A DNA stretch of 64,000 nucleotides from Dongia_A sp035695765 (GTDB lineage: Bacteria > Pseudomonadota > Alphaproteobacteria > Dongiales > Dongiaceae), in the NCBI GenBank assembly GCA_035695765.1, contig DASRRI010000038.1:1-64000 (forward strand), written 5' to 3'. A model generated the notes under the pieces. That model saw only the letters and a program-made list of their open reading frames with translations, was not told the origin of the DNA and searched no databases. Each line of letters begins with the position of its first letter. Position 1 is the stretch's first letter. The position numbers and the translations under genes are program-made. Shown here in pieces: positions 1 to 7,842 of the stretch.

Positions 1-2
1 CG

Positions 3-869
3 CTGAAGTGGGTGGTGCGCGAGATGGAGAACCGCTACCGCGCCATGTCCAAGCTCGGCGTGCGCAACATCGAAGGCTACAACCAGCGTCTCGAGCAGGC
101 GCGCAACGCCGGCGAACAGCTGACGCGCCGGGTCCAGACCGGCTTCGATCCCGACACCGGCAAGCCGATCTACGAGGAAGAGCCGTTCGACCTCTCGCCG
201 CTGCCCTTCATCGTGGTGGTGGTCGACGAGATGGCCGACCTCATGCTGGTCGCGGGCAAGGATATCGAGGCTGCGATCCAGCGCCTGGCGCAGATGGCGC
301 GCGCGGCCGGCATCCACATCATCATGGCGACCCAGCGCCCGTCGGTCGACGTCATCACCGGCACCATCAAGGCCAACTTCCCGACCCGCGTCTCCTTCCA
401 CGTCACGACCAAGATCGACAGCCGCACGATCCTCGGCGAGACCGGTGCGGAGCAGCTGCTGGGCCAGGGCGACATGCTCTATATGGCCAATGGCGGGCGC
501 ATCACGCGCATCCACGGCCCCTTCATCTCCGACAAGGAGGTCGAAACCATCGTCAAGTTCCTGAAGAGCCAGGGCGAGCCCGCCTACCTGCAGGAAGTGA
601 CCGAGAGCGACGAGGACGGCGCGCTTGGCGAAGACGGCGCACTCGGTGGCGGCAACGCTTCATCGGGCGACGATCTCTACGACCAGGCGGTCGCGCTGGT
701 GGCGCGCGAGCGCAAATGCTCGACCAGTTTCATCCAGCGCTATCTCCAGATCGGCTACAACCGCGCCGCCCGCATCGTCGAGCGCATGGAAAAAGAAGGC
801 GTGGTGAGCCAGGCCAACCACGTCGGCAAGCGCGAAGTGCTGGCGCCGGAGGGCGGCGGGCGGGATTAG
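3..869 (+). CDS. ftsK: DNA translocase FtsK, C-terminal part (5' end outside window)
   Basis: This is the C-terminal motor and DNA-recognition part of the septal DNA translocase that pumps and orients chromosome ends toward dif at division. The window opens inside the RecA-like ATPase. A Walker B strand (IVVVVDEMADLM) is followed by the typical ATQRPSVDVITG and KANFPTRVSFHV stretches. An acidic Gly-rich linker then leads to a winged-helix gamma domain (DDLYDQAVALV, TSFIQRYLQIGYNRAA), which in FtsK reads the orienting KOPS sequences. The frame is open to the window edge, so the membrane domain and Walker A lie upstream. In many alphaproteobacteria ftsK is followed by lolA and xthA. Here two PAP2 genes on the opposite strand intervene before lolA. 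Confidence 0.95.
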   Translation: MKWVVREMENRYRAMSKLGVRNIEGYNQRLEQARNAGEQLTRRVQTGFDPDTGKPIYEEEPFDLSPLPFIVVVVDEMADLMLVAGKDIEAAIQRLAQMARAAGIHIIMATQRPSVDVITGTIKANFPTRVSFHVTTKIDSRTILGETGAEQLLGQGDMLYMANGGRITRIHGPFISDKEVETIVKFLKSQGEPAYLQEVTESDEDGALGEDGALGGGNASSGDDLYDQAVALVARERKCSTSFIQRYLQIGYNRAARIVERMEKEGVVSQANHVGKREVLAPEGGGRD

Positions 870-989
870 AGTCTGCCCCTCCTGTCATCCCGGGCAAGCT
901 GCGCAGCGGCGCGATCCGGGACCCATGGGCCATAGTGGCCGCACTTACGGATTGCGTGGGTCCGGCGCGTCAGCCTGGGTTGAAGGGAG
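870..989. repeat. Intergenic palindromic repeat of the GTCATCCCGGG type
   Basis: The gap between the convergent ftsK and PAP2 genes contains GTCATCCCGGGC at 884-895 followed by GC-rich half-palindromic sequence (gatccgggaccca). The same opening motif recurs at 45674-45747, between hslV and hisB. It looks like a dispersed non-coding palindromic repeat of the kind common in alphaproteobacterial intergenic regions. It could also act as a bidirectional terminator for the two convergent genes. Confidence 0.5.
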
Positions 990-2147
990 TCAGTTTGCTT
1001 GTGGCAACCCGTACGGCCACAGAAAGCCGCGCACCCGCGGCCTGTCGAGCAGCCAGCCAACACAGCGCCAGATCGCCCAGGCGCCGAGAATTGCGATATA
1101 GCCGTCCACCGCGTAATGCCAGCCGAGATGGATCGAGCCCAGCAGGATCACGGCGAAGAAGCCCCACCCCGCGATCGCCGCGCGCCGCCCGTAAGTCTGC
1201 AGCATGCGCGCGACCAGCCAGGTGGAGCCGACATGCATGCTGGGGGCGGCCGATATGCCGCGGCCGAAACCGAATTCGCCCTGCTGATGAAAGCCCCAGA
1301 GCAAGTCTTGGACCCTGACCGCAATCAGCTCCGGCGTGAAGCCGAAGCCGAACAGCGAGATGCGCGTATGCTCGACAGTGTCGCGCAGATAGCTCACGAG
1401 TGGCGCATAGGGATCGGGCGATCCCACGACCTTGCCGAAATAGCAAGGACCAGCGGAGCTCAGCAGGATGGCACCGAGCCCGCCGATCAAGGTCCAGGCC
1501 ACCATGCTGCTGAACAGGAATTGCATGCGCAGCCGCCGGTCGCGCGTCGAGGTGATCTGCAGCAGCAGCGCGAAATACATCACGAAGAACCAGAGCGCGT
1601 AGAGAGAATCGATGATCACCGTCACGATTGGATAGCCGAACAAGGGCTGCAGCAGCGTCCAGGGATCTTGCCCGAAGTGGAGCGCGCGGTCGGCGGCATG
1701 CAGGAACGGGTCGAGATAATAGGGATTGATGGACGGGATCAGCGTCTTCACGAACGAGAAGGAGACAGCCATGATCGGCCAGACCGCCAGGATCGGCAAA
1801 GACAGCAGGACGCGGTCGCGACTGAGGAACTCGCTGAAGGTGTGGCGCCAGGCATCGCCCGTCCTCACCTTGACCTTGCGCACCAAAGTCAGACGCAGGA
1901 ACCAGATGACGAACGCCATCGTGAAGGCGGCGATGCAGATCGCGATGTAGCCGTCATAATTGGAACCGGCGCGATCGAGCGGGCGATCGGCCCGGCCGAC
2001 CCAAGCGCCGAGGATGTTCGCCGCGCTCAGATAGAGTGCGACCATGAACAACGGCGGGCTGTTCTCGCGCAGGCTCGCGATGATGCCGGCAAGCCAGCCG
2101 GATTGCGTGGGGCGACCGGCGGAGGAGACGTCAAGAGACGATGGCAT
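990..2147 (-). CDS. PAP2-superfamily membrane phosphatase/transferase (AUR1-like)
   Basis: This 385-residue polytopic membrane protein belongs to the PAP2 (acid phosphatase/vanadium haloperoxidase) superfamily, closest in layout to inositol-phosphorylceramide-synthase-like members. The conserved motifs are PSMH at about 302-305 and GWHYAVD at about 342-348, which supply the catalytic His and Asp. Several hydrophobic spans precede and follow them. The ATG lies 3 nt after the stop of the upstream paralogue (2151-3299) and has a GGCGAG sequence before it, so the two are probably co-transcribed. The family acts on lipid phosphates or phosphoinositol-type substrates. The actual substrate cannot be told from sequence. 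Confidence 0.8.
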   Translation of the reverse strand: MPSSLDVSSAGRPTQSGWLAGIIASLRENSPPLFMVALYLSAANILGAWVGRADRPLDRAGSNYDGYIAICIAAFTMAFVIWFLRLTLVRKVKVRTGDAWRHTFSEFLSRDRVLLSLPILAVWPIMAVSFSFVKTLIPSINPYYLDPFLHAADRALHFGQDPWTLLQPLFGYPIVTVIIDSLYALWFFVMYFALLLQITSTRDRRLRMQFLFSSMVAWTLIGGLGAILLSSAGPCYFGKVVGSPDPYAPLVSYLRDTVEHTRISLFGFGFTPELIAVRVQDLLWGFHQQGEFGFGRGISAAPSMHVGSTWLVARMLQTYGRRAAIAGWGFFAVILLGSIHLGWHYAVDGYIAILGAWAIWRCVGWLLDRPRVRGFLWPYGLPQAN

Positions 2148-2150
2148 CGA

Positions 2151-3299
2151 CTAGCTCGCCGGTGAGACATTGCCAGTCCTGCGGGGCCATAGGAAGGCTT
2201 GCACGGCAGGAAAATCGAGCAGCCATCCGGTGAAGCGCCACAGCACCCAGGCGCCGGCGATCGCGAGATAGCCGTCGACGGCGTAGTGCCAGCCGAGATG
2301 GATGGAGCCGATGAAGATCATCAGCAGGAACAGGCATCCGAACTGGCGCGCGCGCTTTCCCATGCTCCAGGCGAGACGCGCGATGATCCAGCTGGAGGCG
2401 ATGTGCATGCTGGGCGCGGCGGAGATGCCGTTGGCGACCTTGAAATTGTTGGTGACGTAGCTGTTCCACAGCATGTCCTGCAGTCCCGTCGCCGTGAACG
2501 GGAGATGCAGGTCAGCCGCGACCGTAGCGGCAACATTGTGCAGGTAATCCATCAGCGCGCCGTAGGGCGCGGAATCGCCGGTGACCAAGGCGTAATAGCA
2601 GGGCCCGGCGGAGCTGATGAGGGTCGCCGCGAGATTGCCGATCAGCGCCCAGGCCAGCGTCATGGTCAGCAGGAACTGCATGCGCCGCTTGCGATTGCCC
2701 GTCGCTCCAGCCTGGAGCGAAAGCGAGGCCCCCATCACGAGGAACCATATCGTGTAGCCGATATTCACCGTGTAGGTGATCCAGGTGTAGCCGAGCAGCG
2801 GCTGCAGCAGCCGCCACGGATCGATGCCGAAATGGATCGCGCGGTCCCAATCATGCAGCGTCGCATCAAAATAGTACGGCTGCACCAGCGGGATCGAGGA
2901 TTTGATGAAGGTAAAGGCGCTGGCAAAGATCGGCCAGAGCAGCAGGACCGGCAGCGCCAACAGGATCCGTTCGCGGGTCAGGAAATCGTAGCGAATGCGC
3001 CGCGCTGCTTCGGCCTGGAAGTGCGGCACCTTCAGCAGGCGCGTGTGATAGAGATACCAAAGCGCAAAGGCGGCAAAGATCGCGATGGCGGACATGCCCG
3101 CGAAGCCGACATAGGCGATGACGATGTCGTAGTAGGGCGCGGCGGGCAGCGTCACCCGGCTGGCAAGGATCCACGGCACCAGGCTATACGCCAACATGAA
3201 CAGGATGAGCAGGCTGTTCTCACGCAGCGAGCACTGCAGGTCGCGCCAGATGGGGGCGCGCACGCCCCGCGCGGATTGAGACACAGCCGACAACGACAT
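2151..3299 (-). CDS. PAP2-superfamily membrane phosphatase/transferase, tandem paralogue
   Basis: This 382-residue paralogue of the next gene has the same architecture: an N-terminal LRENS segment, multiple membrane spans, SSAGPCYY, SAAPSMHIAS and IHLGWHYAVDGY motifs, and a C-terminal FLWP. The extended similarity over the whole length argues for a tandem duplication. It is the first gene of a two-gene unit read toward ftsK, placed between ftsK and lolA. The predicted role is lipid-phosphate hydrolysis or head-group transfer in the membrane. The substrate is unknown. A third, more distant PAP2 gene lies at 37125-38108. Confidence 0.8.
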   Translation of the reverse strand: MSLSAVSQSARGVRAPIWRDLQCSLRENSLLILFMLAYSLVPWILASRVTLPAAPYYDIVIAYVGFAGMSAIAIFAAFALWYLYHTRLLKVPHFQAEAARRIRYDFLTRERILLALPVLLLWPIFASAFTFIKSSIPLVQPYYFDATLHDWDRAIHFGIDPWRLLQPLLGYTWITYTVNIGYTIWFLVMGASLSLQAGATGNRKRRMQFLLTMTLAWALIGNLAATLISSAGPCYYALVTGDSAPYGALMDYLHNVAATVAADLHLPFTATGLQDMLWNSYVTNNFKVANGISAAPSMHIASSWIIARLAWSMGKRARQFGCLFLLMIFIGSIHLGWHYAVDGYLAIAGAWVLWRFTGWLLDFPAVQAFLWPRRTGNVSPAS

Positions 3300-3565
3300 G
3301 GATGGCAGGCTTTCCTGGTGCAGCTCCCTATGGCCGGCAGTATCGGCGGTCGCGGTTAAGCATTCCTGAAGAATGGCCGCCTAGTGGCCTCGCTCCGGCT
3401 GGAATAGTTTCATAACTTCAAGATGTTACGCGCCCGATGGCCAGTGGCGGGAACGTGATCCCGGCCCCGTGGCAATGCGTCCGGCAACCAACTATATCTC
3501 TTGCCGTTACTGAAAAACGGGCCAGCCCCGTTCCTGACACGATCGGATGTGAAGATTTTACCCGC

Positions 3566-4249
3566 ATGAGCGATTTCAAGAACCACTCGACCCTGATCGC
3601 GCGCCGAAGCCTGTTGCGTGCCGGCGCCGCCGTTTTTGGCGCGGCGAGCTTGAGCGCCGCCGTGCCGCGCTTCGCCTTCGCAGAAACCGCGCAGGCCGCC
3701 CAGCTGACCGACAGCGACAAGGCCGATATCGCGCGTGTGGAGGGCTATCTCAACTCCCTGAGCACGGTGAAAGCCAGCTTCCAGCAATATACCGAGAACG
3801 AGGGCCTCTCTTTCGGGCGCATCTATCTGCGCCGGCCAGGGCGCTTGCGCGTCGAATATGACCCGCCGTCGGAAATCCTGCTGGTCGCAGACGGCACGCT
3901 GCTCTCCTATTACGATGCCGAGCTCAATCACATCGAGCAGGTGCCGCTCAACCTCTCGCCCATGTGGTTCCTGCTGCGGGAGGACGTGGAGCTGGGCGGC
4001 GATGTCACCGTTACCTCGTTCAAGCGCGCGGCCAACACCGTGCTAATCGGCCTGGTCCAGTCGGACGAGCCCGACGCCGGCTCCGTCCTGCTGGAACTCG
4101 GCGACAAGCCGATGGAGCTGCGGCAATGGACCATCAGGGATTCAGCCGGCGGCCAGGTGCGCGTCGGCCTCTATGATGCCGAGTTCGGCGTCGCGCTGGA
4201 GCCCGGCCTGTTCGCGACCCCGCGCAAGAAAGATCGGGGACATAAGTAG
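3566..4249 (+). CDS. lolA: LolA-family outer-membrane lipoprotein carrier protein
   Basis: This is a periplasmic chaperone that would carry lipoproteins from LolCDE to the outer membrane. The 227-residue product starts with a twin-arginine-like signal (RRSLLRAGAAVFGAASL, from residue 13) ending near AFAETA. The LolA fold signature follows: VKASFQQYTEN, GRIYLRRPGRLRVEYDPPSE, LLVADGTLLSYYD, QVPLNLSPMWFLL. I chose the ATG at 3566 because it places the signal peptide at the N terminus. An in-frame upstream start at 3437 would add an unlikely extension. The gene stops immediately before the convergent hydroxylase stop. Finding it downstream of ftsK fits the alphaproteobacterial order. Confidence 0.88.
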   Translation: MSDFKNHSTLIARRSLLRAGAAVFGAASLSAAVPRFAFAETAQAAQLTDSDKADIARVEGYLNSLSTVKASFQQYTENEGLSFGRIYLRRPGRLRVEYDPPSEILLVADGTLLSYYDAELNHIEQVPLNLSPMWFLLREDVELGGDVTVTSFKRAANTVLIGLVQSDEPDAGSVLLELGDKPMELRQWTIRDSAGGQVRVGLYDAEFGVALEPGLFATPRKKDRGHK

Positions 4250-5083
4250 TCAGGCATCTCTGATTCCTGATCCGTGCCCCGTCGGCAATCCGATCAGCGC
4301 AATGATCGGCGCCTCGTCCTTCCCCTCGACGCCCAGCGGCATCAGCATCGAGCGTTTGGTCGGCGTGGTGGTGCCGAGCCAGGGGTCCCAGAAGCTGAAG
4401 ATCGTGCCATAGGTGGAATCGGTATCGCCGCGGACATTGTGGTGGTGCACCCAATGGCGCGACGGCGTGATGACGAGGCGCGCCAGCCTGCTTTCGATCG
4501 CCGGCGGAATGCGCCAATTGGCGTGGTGAAAGACCGTTGCCACCATCACCACGATCTCGAACGCGATGACCGAGGTGAGCGGGATGGCGAGAGCCACGAT
4601 CACGACCGCCCGGGCTCCGGCCGACAAGGCGACCTCGCCGAAATGGAATCGCAGGGCCGTCGTGGCGTCGAGGTGCCGGTCGCGGTGATGCACCTCGTGG
4701 AAGTGCCACAGCAGGGGCCATTCGTGGTTGGCCCGGTGCCACCAATAGATCCAGAAATCGAGCAGCACGATATCGAGCGGCAGCCAGGCCCAGACCGGCA
4801 CCGCAGACCCAACCAGATCGGCACGGCTCCAGGGCGCGCTGAGCGCCGCCCAGACGGTGACGGGAACGACGAACAGGGCCGACAATGCGCTATTGAGGGC
4901 GAACAGCCCAAGATTGCGTCCCCAGCGCGCAAACCAGGCTGCGCCATAGCCCGCGAGGCCGATGGGCGCCGGCGCCGCTGGACGCCATTGCTCGATAATG
5001 AGGGCCAGCAATACCCAGCACCCCACCACCGCCCCCTTGGCGGCCAGCAATGTCTGCAACAGGGAATCCCCGAATTCTCCCAT
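4250..5083 (-). CDS. Sterol desaturase / fatty acid hydroxylase family membrane di-iron enzyme
   Basis: This 277-residue integral membrane protein has the His clusters of the fatty-acid hydroxylase superfamily: HRANH (HX3H), HEVHH (HX2HH), HHANW and HWVHHH, which together bind two iron atoms. Hydrophobic spans surround the clusters. Enzymes of this family hydroxylate or desaturate lipids with O2. In bacteria the substrates include fatty acids, carotenoids and alkylglycerols, and this sequence does not decide among them. Its TGA abuts the lolA stop (convergent, no gap). An inverted repeat sits upstream at 5140-5182. Confidence 0.85.
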   Translation of the reverse strand: MGEFGDSLLQTLLAAKGAVVGCWVLLALIIEQWRPAAPAPIGLAGYGAAWFARWGRNLGLFALNSALSALFVVPVTVWAALSAPWSRADLVGSAVPVWAWLPLDIVLLDFWIYWWHRANHEWPLLWHFHEVHHRDRHLDATTALRFHFGEVALSAGARAVVIVALAIPLTSVIAFEIVVMVATVFHHANWRIPPAIESRLARLVITPSRHWVHHHNVRGDTDSTYGTIFSFWDPWLGTTTPTKRSMLMPLGVEGKDEAPIIALIGLPTGHGSGIRDA

Positions 5084-5139
5084 GGGCTCAATATGAAGCG
5101 GGACGCCGGAAGTCGGAAGGCGGTAATCAGGGACCCGGC

Positions 5140-5182
5140 ATCAGGTATCAGAAGTCCTGACGACTGATCCCTGATACCTGAT
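5140..5182. repeat. Perfect 12-bp inverted repeat between divergent genes
   Basis: ATCAGGTATCAG at 5140-5151 is matched exactly by CTGATACCTGAT at 5171-5182, with a 19-nt loop. A nested pair, ATCAGGGA at 5126-5133 and TCCCTGAT at 5168-5175, overlaps it. It lies between the divergent hydroxylase gene (start 5083) and the amidotransferase gene (start 5275). It could be an operator or a repeat element. There is no T-tract, so it is not an obvious terminator. Confidence 0.55.
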
Positions 5183-5274
5183 ATGCGCCAGCTGCGTTTG
5201 TCGACAGTCGGAGCCAGCCCTAGATTCACCCCGACTTCCTTAATGACCCTGGTTCGACGAGGGCCGGAGCCGAT

Positions 5275-6084
5275 ATGAAGCTTGGCAAAGACGCCCCGAT
5301 CATCGCTGTCCCGATGTGCGTGAAGCAGATCGACGGCCAGCCCTTCCATACGGTTGGCGAGAAATACCTGACCGGCGTGATCCTGGGGGCGGAGGCCTAT
5401 CCGCTCTCCTTCCCCGCTCTAGGTCCGGTGCTGGACCCTGCGGCCCTGCTGGATCAGGTCGACGGTGTCCTCTTTACCGGCAGTCCCTCGAATGTCGCGG
5501 TACACCATTACGAAGGCGAGCCTGACAGGCCGGATTCTCCGCAGGATCCCGGGCGCGATGCCATCACGCTGCCGCTGATCCGCGCCGCGATCGAGCGCCA
5601 GGTGCCGGTCCTCTGCATCTGCCGCGGCTTCCAGGAGCTGAACGTCGCGCTCGGCGGCACGCTGGATACGCAGGTTCATGCGACAGAAGGGCGCATCGAT
5701 CATCGCGCGCCACGCGACGTGCCGTATGAAGACATGTATGGCTCGCGGCACAAGGTCAGCTTCCTCGCCGGCGGCCAGTTCGCGCGCATCCTCGGCAAGA
5801 CCGAGACGCAGGTGAATTCGCTGCACTGGCAAGGCATCGCGAAACCAGCCGCGCGCATCGAGGTCGAAGGCCGCGCTGAGGATGGGGTTATCGAGGCGGT
5901 AAGCCTGAAGGATTATGCGGGCTTTTGCCTGGGCGCCCAGTGGCATCCGGAATTCCGCATCATCGAGAACGCCGATTCCATGGCGCTTTTCAAGGCGTTC
6001 GGCGCAGCGGCGCGTGTGCGGCGCCAGCAGCGGCTGGGCGGCAGCGCCAGGGCAGCGGCGCGCAAGGCCGGCGCTGCGGCGTAA
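5275..6084 (+). CDS. Class I glutamine amidotransferase-like hydrolase (gamma-Glu-GABA hydrolase / peptidase C26 family)
   Basis: This 269-residue cytoplasmic enzyme of the PuuD-like group cleaves gamma-glutamyl amides, such as gamma-glutamyl-GABA in putrescine breakdown. Seen in the sequence are an N-terminal PIIAVPM strand, LFTGSPSNV, the nucleophile elbow VLCICRGFQELNV (catalytic Cys), HRVSF-like SRHKVSFLAG, NSLHWQGI, and the His-Glu pair in AQWHPEF. The start ATG has GGAG upstream. The C-terminal tail is Arg/Ala-rich and probably disordered. No other putrescine genes flank it, although a PuuB-like FAD oxidase lies about 16 kb away, so the substrate remains open. Confidence 0.85.
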   Translation: MKLGKDAPIIAVPMCVKQIDGQPFHTVGEKYLTGVILGAEAYPLSFPALGPVLDPAALLDQVDGVLFTGSPSNVAVHHYEGEPDRPDSPQDPGRDAITLPLIRAAIERQVPVLCICRGFQELNVALGGTLDTQVHATEGRIDHRAPRDVPYEDMYGSRHKVSFLAGGQFARILGKTETQVNSLHWQGIAKPAARIEVEGRAEDGVIEAVSLKDYAGFCLGAQWHPEFRIIENADSMALFKAFGAAARVRRQQRLGGSARAAARKAGAAA

Positions 6085-6540
6085 GCGGCAGTGCCCCGAG
6101 GCACGCACGCGGAAAAGGATGTACGACTAAAGAAGTAGAGGTGCGGCCGGCTTTTCCCTGAGTTTTCAACGCATCGCGATTTTGTGAGCGGAATCGGCCA
6201 CAGCGGTGTTGAAACTTTGGAAAGCATTGCCACATAGAATACCAGAGCAGATAGCCGTGGCCGCAATGGCTGCGGTTTTCCCGGGAAGCGGTCTCCCCCA
6301 CCGCCCCCGGGCTCCGACAACGGAGAAAAGAACGCCCGGTCCTCCCCTGGCCGGGCGTTCGCTTTTCCAGCGGGAAATTACCTACCCGCTTTCGAACGGC
6401 CCCTAGCCGCGTTCGTCGCAGGCTGTGATATAGGTGCGCGAGATTCCGAGCGTATCGAAGCAATCGCACATTCTATAAACGCCAAGCTGGATCGAATCGT
6501 CAGACATGCCCGCCAAGCGGGGAAATGGGAGGAGTAGGGT
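6085..6540. other. 456-bp intergenic region before the polysaccharide island
   Basis: I see no convincing gene here. The region contains one clear intrinsic terminator (6330-6360, listed separately). It ends with a GGAGGAG ribosome binding site at about 6528-6534 in front of the GTG start of the sulfotransferase. The downstream part is somewhat richer in A/T than the flanking genes and probably holds the promoter of the sulfotransferase gene. Confidence 0.5.
6330..6360 (+). terminator. Rho-independent terminator
   Basis: GAACGCCCGG (6330-6339) pairs perfectly with CCGGGCGTTC (6351-6360) across an 11-nt loop. An A-rich stretch (gagaaaag) precedes the stem and gcttttcc follows it, so the hairpin could work for transcripts from either side. 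It would end the amidotransferase transcript. Confidence 0.75.
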
Positions 6541-7782
6541 GTGAGCACAGAAATCTCGCGTCTCGTGCGCTCAGGGCCAATCGCCGAGATTGCGGACGGC
6601 GGTAGCCTTCTTAGGCCCGCGATCGTCGTGGTCGGCATGCATCGGAGCGGTACATCGCTGTTGGCCAACGTGCTCCACCTGCTCGGCGCAGAGATGGTGG
6701 ATGGCGCTCCGCTTAAGAGTCCGCGGAACCCCACCGGCTTCTGGGAACGGCCAGAGATTGTGGCCTTGCACGATGAGATCTTGGCGCACTTGAAGCGGCC
6801 TGTGGGGGCGCTTTCCCACGTTCTGCCATTCCCGGCGGGTTGGTGGCGCGATCCCGAGCTTCTGCCCTTCAAGCGCCGACTCGAAGACTTGGTAAAAGAA
6901 CAGCTCGCCGCGACAACGCGCACGTGGGGTTTTAAGGATCCTCGTACCTGTCGACTGCTTCCAATGTGGTCGGAAATCTTCGACTCGCTGGATATCGAGC
7001 CGCGCTTCGTCTGGGCTCTACGCCACCCTGCCGAGTCCGGTACCTCAATGAAGCTCAAGAACCCGGATGCGCGGCCAATGACCCACGCTCAGGCCGAGCT
7101 AATGTGGCTAAGCTACAATTACGACGTCCTGCGCTACGCAGGCCGACACCGTCCGATTGTCGTGGATTACGACAGCTGGTTCGTTGATCCTGTGGCGGTG
7201 GCTGGGGACTTGGCCCTGAGGTTGGATTTGAGGTGGGAGGGTAGTGACGAGGAACTCAGAGAGTGCTTGCACCGCTTGATTGACCCGGAGCACCGCCATC
7301 ACTGGGCCGGAGCAGGCCCCGCGCAACCAGCGCTTCCAATCGCCGGGGAATTCCATCGCTTCCTGAAGAACGCGCTGTCAAGCGACCCGCAAGCTCAGAT
7401 CAGCGGTATCAAGGCGATCGACCTTCTCTTGCAGTCCATGGCGCCTTTCGCGGACTCAATCGATGAGGCTTCCAAGATCAGGCCAGAGCACGAACGGCTC
7501 AAGGCCGAAGTCGTCGAGCTCAACAAAAACGCGGAAGCGCTGCACAGGCAATTGGCGGCTGCGCAGGAGGCGGACCGCACTAGAACCGAGGGCCTTCAGG
7601 CGCAAGTAGCTGTCTTGAACAGGAAAGTCGCGGCCTTGAGCAAGGAAGCGGCCGGACTCCGCGCTTCCTTAGCCGAACCGGAGAAGGTTCAGCAGCGCGC
7701 GGAAACCGCCCGGGCGCAGGACTCCGGGCGCGCGTCCGCGGCCCGACATAAAAAGGGGTGGTGGCTCTCGAAATTCCGCTAG
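6541..7782 (+). CDS. Sulfotransferase-family protein with C-terminal coiled coil
   Basis: This 413-residue protein has the PAPS-binding P-loop of sulfotransferases near its N terminus (VVGMHRSGTSLL, about 31-41). The 3'-phosphate-binding region follows (TWGFKDPRT, FVWALRHPAESGTSM). From about residue 310 to 385 it becomes a heptad-rich coiled coil (HERLKAEVVELNKNAEALHRQ). It ends with a basic KKGWWLSKFR tail. The start is GTG with GGAGGAG 6 nt upstream. It probably sulfates a cell-surface glycan and leads the polysaccharide island. The coiled coil suggests oligomerisation or docking to a glycosyltransferase. The acceptor is unknown. Confidence 0.8.
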   Translation: MSTEISRLVRSGPIAEIADGGSLLRPAIVVVGMHRSGTSLLANVLHLLGAEMVDGAPLKSPRNPTGFWERPEIVALHDEILAHLKRPVGALSHVLPFPAGWWRDPELLPFKRRLEDLVKEQLAATTRTWGFKDPRTCRLLPMWSEIFDSLDIEPRFVWALRHPAESGTSMKLKNPDARPMTHAQAELMWLSYNYDVLRYAGRHRPIVVDYDSWFVDPVAVAGDLALRLDLRWEGSDEELRECLHRLIDPEHRHHWAGAGPAQPALPIAGEFHRFLKNALSSDPQAQISGIKAIDLLLQSMAPFADSIDEASKIRPEHERLKAEVVELNKNAEALHRQLAAAQEADRTRTEGLQAQVAVLNRKVAALSKEAAGLRASLAEPEKVQQRAETARAQDSGRASAARHKKGWWLSKFR

Positions 7783-7842
7783 GCCATGCGTAAGAAAAGA
7801 AATCAAGCGGCCGCCTGTTCGAGCGCCGGAAAGCGTAGCCGG

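Noticed and set aside
999..3359. Two long plus-strand frames opposite the PAP2 pair
   Set aside because: The minus-strand genes carry PSMH and HYAVD motifs and match each other; the plus frames are Arg/Glu/Asp/Gln-rich shadows.
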